From CALHVX01 sp039198065 (GTDB taxonomy: Bacteria; Pseudomonadota; Gammaproteobacteria; Pseudomonadales; Azotimanducaceae), in assembly GCA_039198065.1 (NCBI GenBank), contig JBCCTU010000002.1, forward strand, positions 124,001 through 188,000: 64,000 bases of DNA. Direction: 5' to 3'. This document shows positions 61,381 through 64,000 of this stretch, piece after piece. The translations under genes were made by a program, and so were the position numbers. Positions within the stretch are counted from its first letter, which is position 1; each line of letters begins with the position of its first letter. The notes under the pieces are model-generated. The model was not told the DNA's origin. It searched no databases and worked only from the letters and a program-made list of their open reading frames with translations.

Positions 61381-61949
61381 GCGCTGCCCCCGAGGCGCGG
61401 TTCGGCGTTCGCGCGGCGCGGCAGCCAGCGGGCGAGCCAGCGCCGGCGCAGCTCGATGGCCGCCTGCTCGAGCGTGCGATTGATCAGCCGTCCGAGCGCG
61501 GTCCAGGTTTCGGCGTCGCCATGTCGGGGATCGACGGGCCGCAGCGGTGCAAACCGGCTGTCTCCAAGGTGGCGACCGGGCCCGTGAACGAAGCCTTCGC
61601 CCGCGAGCTGATCGAGCCGCTCAAGCCACGCCATGCCGGACAGCGGCCCCGCATCGGGTTCGTTCAATGCGTAGAGATACACGCGCTTCAGGAGCGCATT
61701 GCTTGCGTGGAGGTACTCTGCGGGTGTGAGTTGCTGCTGTTGAAGCGCGTTTAGCAAGGCGTGATGTTCTTCGCTCGCGCGAACGATCGGTGCCAGTGTG
61801 CGCCGGCGATCGAGCAGTGCGCGGGCGACGAACGCCAGCAGCAGCAGCGTTGCCGCAAAAACCACCCACCAGCCCGGTGCCGGGGGCCACCAGGAGGGCG
61901 CGTCGGGCAGGTGCAGCGCCCGCAGCTGCTGAAGCGGATCGGCCTGCAT
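61377..61949 (-). CDS. DUF4381 family membrane protein
   Basis: A 190-residue protein with one N-terminal membrane helix (WWVVFAATLLLLAFVARALL) and a cytosolic helical domain (ALLNALQQQQLTPAEYLHASNALLKRVYLYA). It belongs to DUF4381, almost always found between DUF58 and VWA genes in Bat operons. ATGA overlap with batA; it abuts DUF58. Confidence 0.88.
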   Translation of the reverse strand: MQADPLQQLRALHLPDAPSWWPPAPGWWVVFAATLLLLAFVARALLDRRRTLAPIVRASEEHHALLNALQQQQLTPAEYLHASNALLKRVYLYALNEPDAGPLSGMAWLERLDQLAGEGFVHGPGRHLGDSRFAPLRPVDPRHGDAETWTALGRLINRTLEQAAIELRRRWLARWLPRRANAEPRLGGSA

Positions 61950-62885
61950 TCAGAGAACCATCCGAGTCAGGTCGATGGGTTGGTCCGTGAACAGCTGCTG
62001 ATACGGCACACCGAGGGCCCGCAGGCGTTCGCGAAGCTCCCGTTCGCGGCGCTGAAAGGAGTCGCGATAGCCCAGGGCTTGCCGGCGGTTGCCGGGGTCG
62101 ACGGTCAGCCGGGATCGGGAGTCGGTGACAACAAAGCGCTCAACGCTCGGCAACTCAAGCTCCAATGGATCGATGACGTGACACACGACCAGGTCGTTGT
62201 TCCGGGCCAGCGATGCGATGGCCTCCAACCAGGGCGCGGCCACAGGCAACAGGTCGGTAATCAGAAAGATCCGATGTTGGTGGGTCGCTAGCTGGCGCAG
62301 CTGGCGCAGATCGTCAGCCAATCGATGCACGGCGTTCTGGTTGGCATCACGATGCAGAGCCTGGTTGTGTCGAGCAAGCTCGCCGAGCAGCCGCGCAACG
62401 GCCTTTGGACTCCGCAGCGGCCGCACGACGCTCGCCCCAGTAACGCCACTGACAAGGCCGCCCACGCGATCGCCGCTGTTGAGGCAGCGCCACGCGAGCC
62501 GTGCGCCGAGCTCGGCGGCAGCAACGGATTTCAGCCGCACCTGGCTACCGAAGAAGAGGGTGTGCGTCTGATCGATGTAAAGCAGCGTCGGGCGTTCGCG
62601 CTCTTCGCGAAATACTTTCGTATGCGGTTTGTTTTTCCGTGCCGTAACACGCCAATCAATGGAGCGAACGTCGTCGCCCGCTTGGTAGGCGCGAACTTCG
62701 GCAAAGTCGACGCCACGACCGCGCAGCCGGCTGACCCGATCGCCCGTTGAGCTGCTTCGCTCGCGGCGCTTCCGCTCTGGTGGGAACGGACCGAGGCGAA
62801 GCGCCAGCAGGGCTTCGAGGCTGACGTGCACGCCGCGGAAATCGTGTCCGCTAACCGATGGAACTGCGCTCGAAGTCCTCGCCAC
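61950..62885 (-). CDS. DUF58 protein (Bat operon)
   Basis: A 311-residue cytosolic DUF58 protein. The family core motif DFAEVRAYQAGDDVRSIDWRVTAR (about 60-83) is intact. The C-terminal half is VWA-like (TLLYIDQTHTLFFG, FLITDLL). It works with MoxR. GTG 62885 lies 5 nt after the moxR stop; no better start lies downstream. Confidence 0.92.
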   Translation of the reverse strand: MARTSSAVPSVSGHDFRGVHVSLEALLALRLGPFPPERKRRERSSSTGDRVSRLRGRGVDFAEVRAYQAGDDVRSIDWRVTARKNKPHTKVFREERERPTLLYIDQTHTLFFGSQVRLKSVAAAELGARLAWRCLNSGDRVGGLVSGVTGASVVRPLRSPKAVARLLGELARHNQALHRDANQNAVHRLADDLRQLRQLATHQHRIFLITDLLPVAAPWLEAIASLARNNDLVVCHVIDPLELELPSVERFVVTDSRSRLTVDPGNRRQALGYRDSFQRRERELRERLRALGVPYQQLFTDQPIDLTRMVL

Positions 62886-62890
62886 GGGGT

Positions 62891-63889
62891 TTAGGGCGTG
62901 GGTACGCGACGCAGCAGATCGCCGATCAAATCGTCCACCGTCGTGCCTTCGGCCTCGGCTTCAAAGGTCAGGAGAATGCGATGTCGAAGACAGTCGCCGG
63001 CGACGGCTTGAACGTCCTCGGGCGTGACGAAGTCGCGGCCATTCAGCCAAGCCTCGGCGCGAGCGCAGCGGTCCAGCGCCAGCGTGCCTCGGGGGCTGGC
63101 ACCGTAGGCGATCGGGCCGTTCGATTCGGTGTCTCGGGTTGCCATGACCAGTTCGACCAGATAACGCTCGACGGGTTCGGCCATGTGGAGCTGGGACAGT
63201 CGAAGCTGGGCTGCCAGCACGTCAGCCTCCGTTAACCGCACCGGCGCTGCTGCAGAGGTTGTCTGACGCTGCTCGCCGCGCACGAGGCGCAGGATGTCGA
63301 GTTCAGCGGCACGATCGGGGTAGTCGACGCCAACGTGCAGCAGGAAGCGATCCAGTTGGGCTTCCGGGAGCGCGTAGGTGCCTTCCTGCTCGATTGGGTT
63401 CTGGGTTGCCATGACCATGAAGAGTTCCGGCAGGCGGTAGGTCTGGCGACCGATTGAAACCTGCTGTTCGGCCATCGCTTCGAGCAGCGCGGACTGGACC
63501 TTGGCCGGTGCGCGATTCACTTCGTCGGCGAGTACCAGGTTGTGGAAGATCGGCCCCTGCTGAAACCGGAAGGAGCCGTCTTCTGGACGGAAGATTTCTG
63601 TTCCGGTGACGTCGCTGGGGAGCAGATCCGGGGTGAACTGAATGCGGTGAAAGTCCCCGTCTACGGCGGCTGCCAGCTCCTTGACGGCCCGCGTTTTGGC
63701 GAGCCCGGGCGCGCCTTCGACAAGCAGGTGACCGCGACACAGCAGGGTCATCAAGAGCCGTTCAAGCAGTCGTGACTGGCCGATGATGCGGGTGCTGAGC
63801 CACGCTTTGACGGTCATTACCTTTTCCTGCAGTTCCTGCTCGGAAAGGGCGCTCGTGCTTGAGGGGGATGGAGACTCCATAGGCCACAT
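62891..63889 (-). CDS. MoxR-type AAA+ ATPase
   Basis: A 332-residue MoxR ATPase. Walker A EGAPGLAKTRAVK, Walker B LVLADEVNRA, sensor region MATQNPIEQEGTYALPEAQLDRF and the C-terminal SPRGTLALDRCARAEAWL are present. It acts as a chaperone for VWA proteins. It leads the leftward Bat operon. ATG 63889 follows AAGAAAG; ATG 63880 is an alternative. Confidence 0.93.
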   Translation of the reverse strand: MWPMESPSPSSTSALSEQELQEKVMTVKAWLSTRIIGQSRLLERLLMTLLCRGHLLVEGAPGLAKTRAVKELAAAVDGDFHRIQFTPDLLPSDVTGTEIFRPEDGSFRFQQGPIFHNLVLADEVNRAPAKVQSALLEAMAEQQVSIGRQTYRLPELFMVMATQNPIEQEGTYALPEAQLDRFLLHVGVDYPDRAAELDILRLVRGEQRQTTSAAAPVRLTEADVLAAQLRLSQLHMAEPVERYLVELVMATRDTESNGPIAYGASPRGTLALDRCARAEAWLNGRDFVTPEDVQAVAGDCLRHRILLTFEAEAEGTTVDDLIGDLLRRVPTP

Positions 63890-64000
63890 TCTTTCTTGTT
63901 AGCCGTGCATTCTAGCCGCAGACGAGGTTTCGTCCATGTGATCGCAGCGGCGGCGTTGACTAGGCTTTCTCTGTTGTCAGGCAAGTCGAAGGCCGGCCCC

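Overview
The window is a high-GC bacterial chromosome segment with dense coding, many 1-4 nt gene overlaps, and GTG as well as ATG starts. The gene content (Nei, PepN, CysE, NadK, oligopeptidase B, GlpG-type rhomboid, MoxR/Bat aerotolerance operon, acyl-CoA catabolism) suggests an aerobic, free-living, probably marine gammaproteobacterium. The exact lineage cannot be read from the sequence. I see no rRNA, tRNA, CRISPR array, prophage or insertion sequence.

Layout. 1-2.7 kb (minus): CaiB/BaiF CoA-transferase and an aldehyde dehydrogenase ending at an intrinsic terminator. 2.9-8 kb (plus): nei, a peroxiredoxin-like gene interrupted by an in-frame TGA at its redox-cysteine position (a likely selenoprotein), a gluzincin-type peptidase, a second aldehyde dehydrogenase and a DXD glycosyltransferase-like protein. 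8.1-13.5 kb: PAS histidine kinase with receiver protein, MFS carrier with gamma-carbonic anhydrase, 2-hydroxyacid dehydrogenase, cyclophilin and a DUF6489 protein. 13.6-16.6 kb (minus): trxB, hot-dog thioesterase, acyl-CoA dehydrogenase. 16.7-20 kb: a large beta-propeller/GGDEF sensor. 20.2-24.5 kb (plus): acyl-CoA dehydrogenase, APH-like kinase and acyl-CoA ligase, a lipid-catabolism operon.

24.5-36.7 kb is the most accessory-looking part: a divergent pair of paralogous phosphoribosyltransferases, a GNAT acetyltransferase, a SET-domain protein, a 1,912-residue secreted protein with a clan-CD (C25-like) peptidase core and twelve PFVN[A/V] pentapeptides inserted in a PPC-like domain, a class III cyclase-like/ATPase/TPR protein with substituted catalytic residues, and a DUF2059 protein. 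36.9-47.8 kb: CoA-acylating aldehyde dehydrogenase, aromatic aminotransferase, oligopeptidase B, small hypotheticals, gabD-like dehydrogenase, a 0.6 kb gene-poor gap with an orphan leftward terminator, and a DsbA-family protein. 47.8-56.8 kb: cysE, nadK, alpha/beta hydrolase, MocA-like/XdhC pair, rhomboid, DUF2797 and pepN. 56.8-63.9 kb (minus): the complete moxR-DUF58-DUF4381-batA-batB/C-batD operon.

The strongest unusual signal is the UGA-containing peroxiredoxin-like gene at 3869-4414. A six-base-pair hairpin with a G-containing loop sits 16 nt after the UGA, matching the bacterial SECIS pattern. Standard annotation would break the gene into two fragments.
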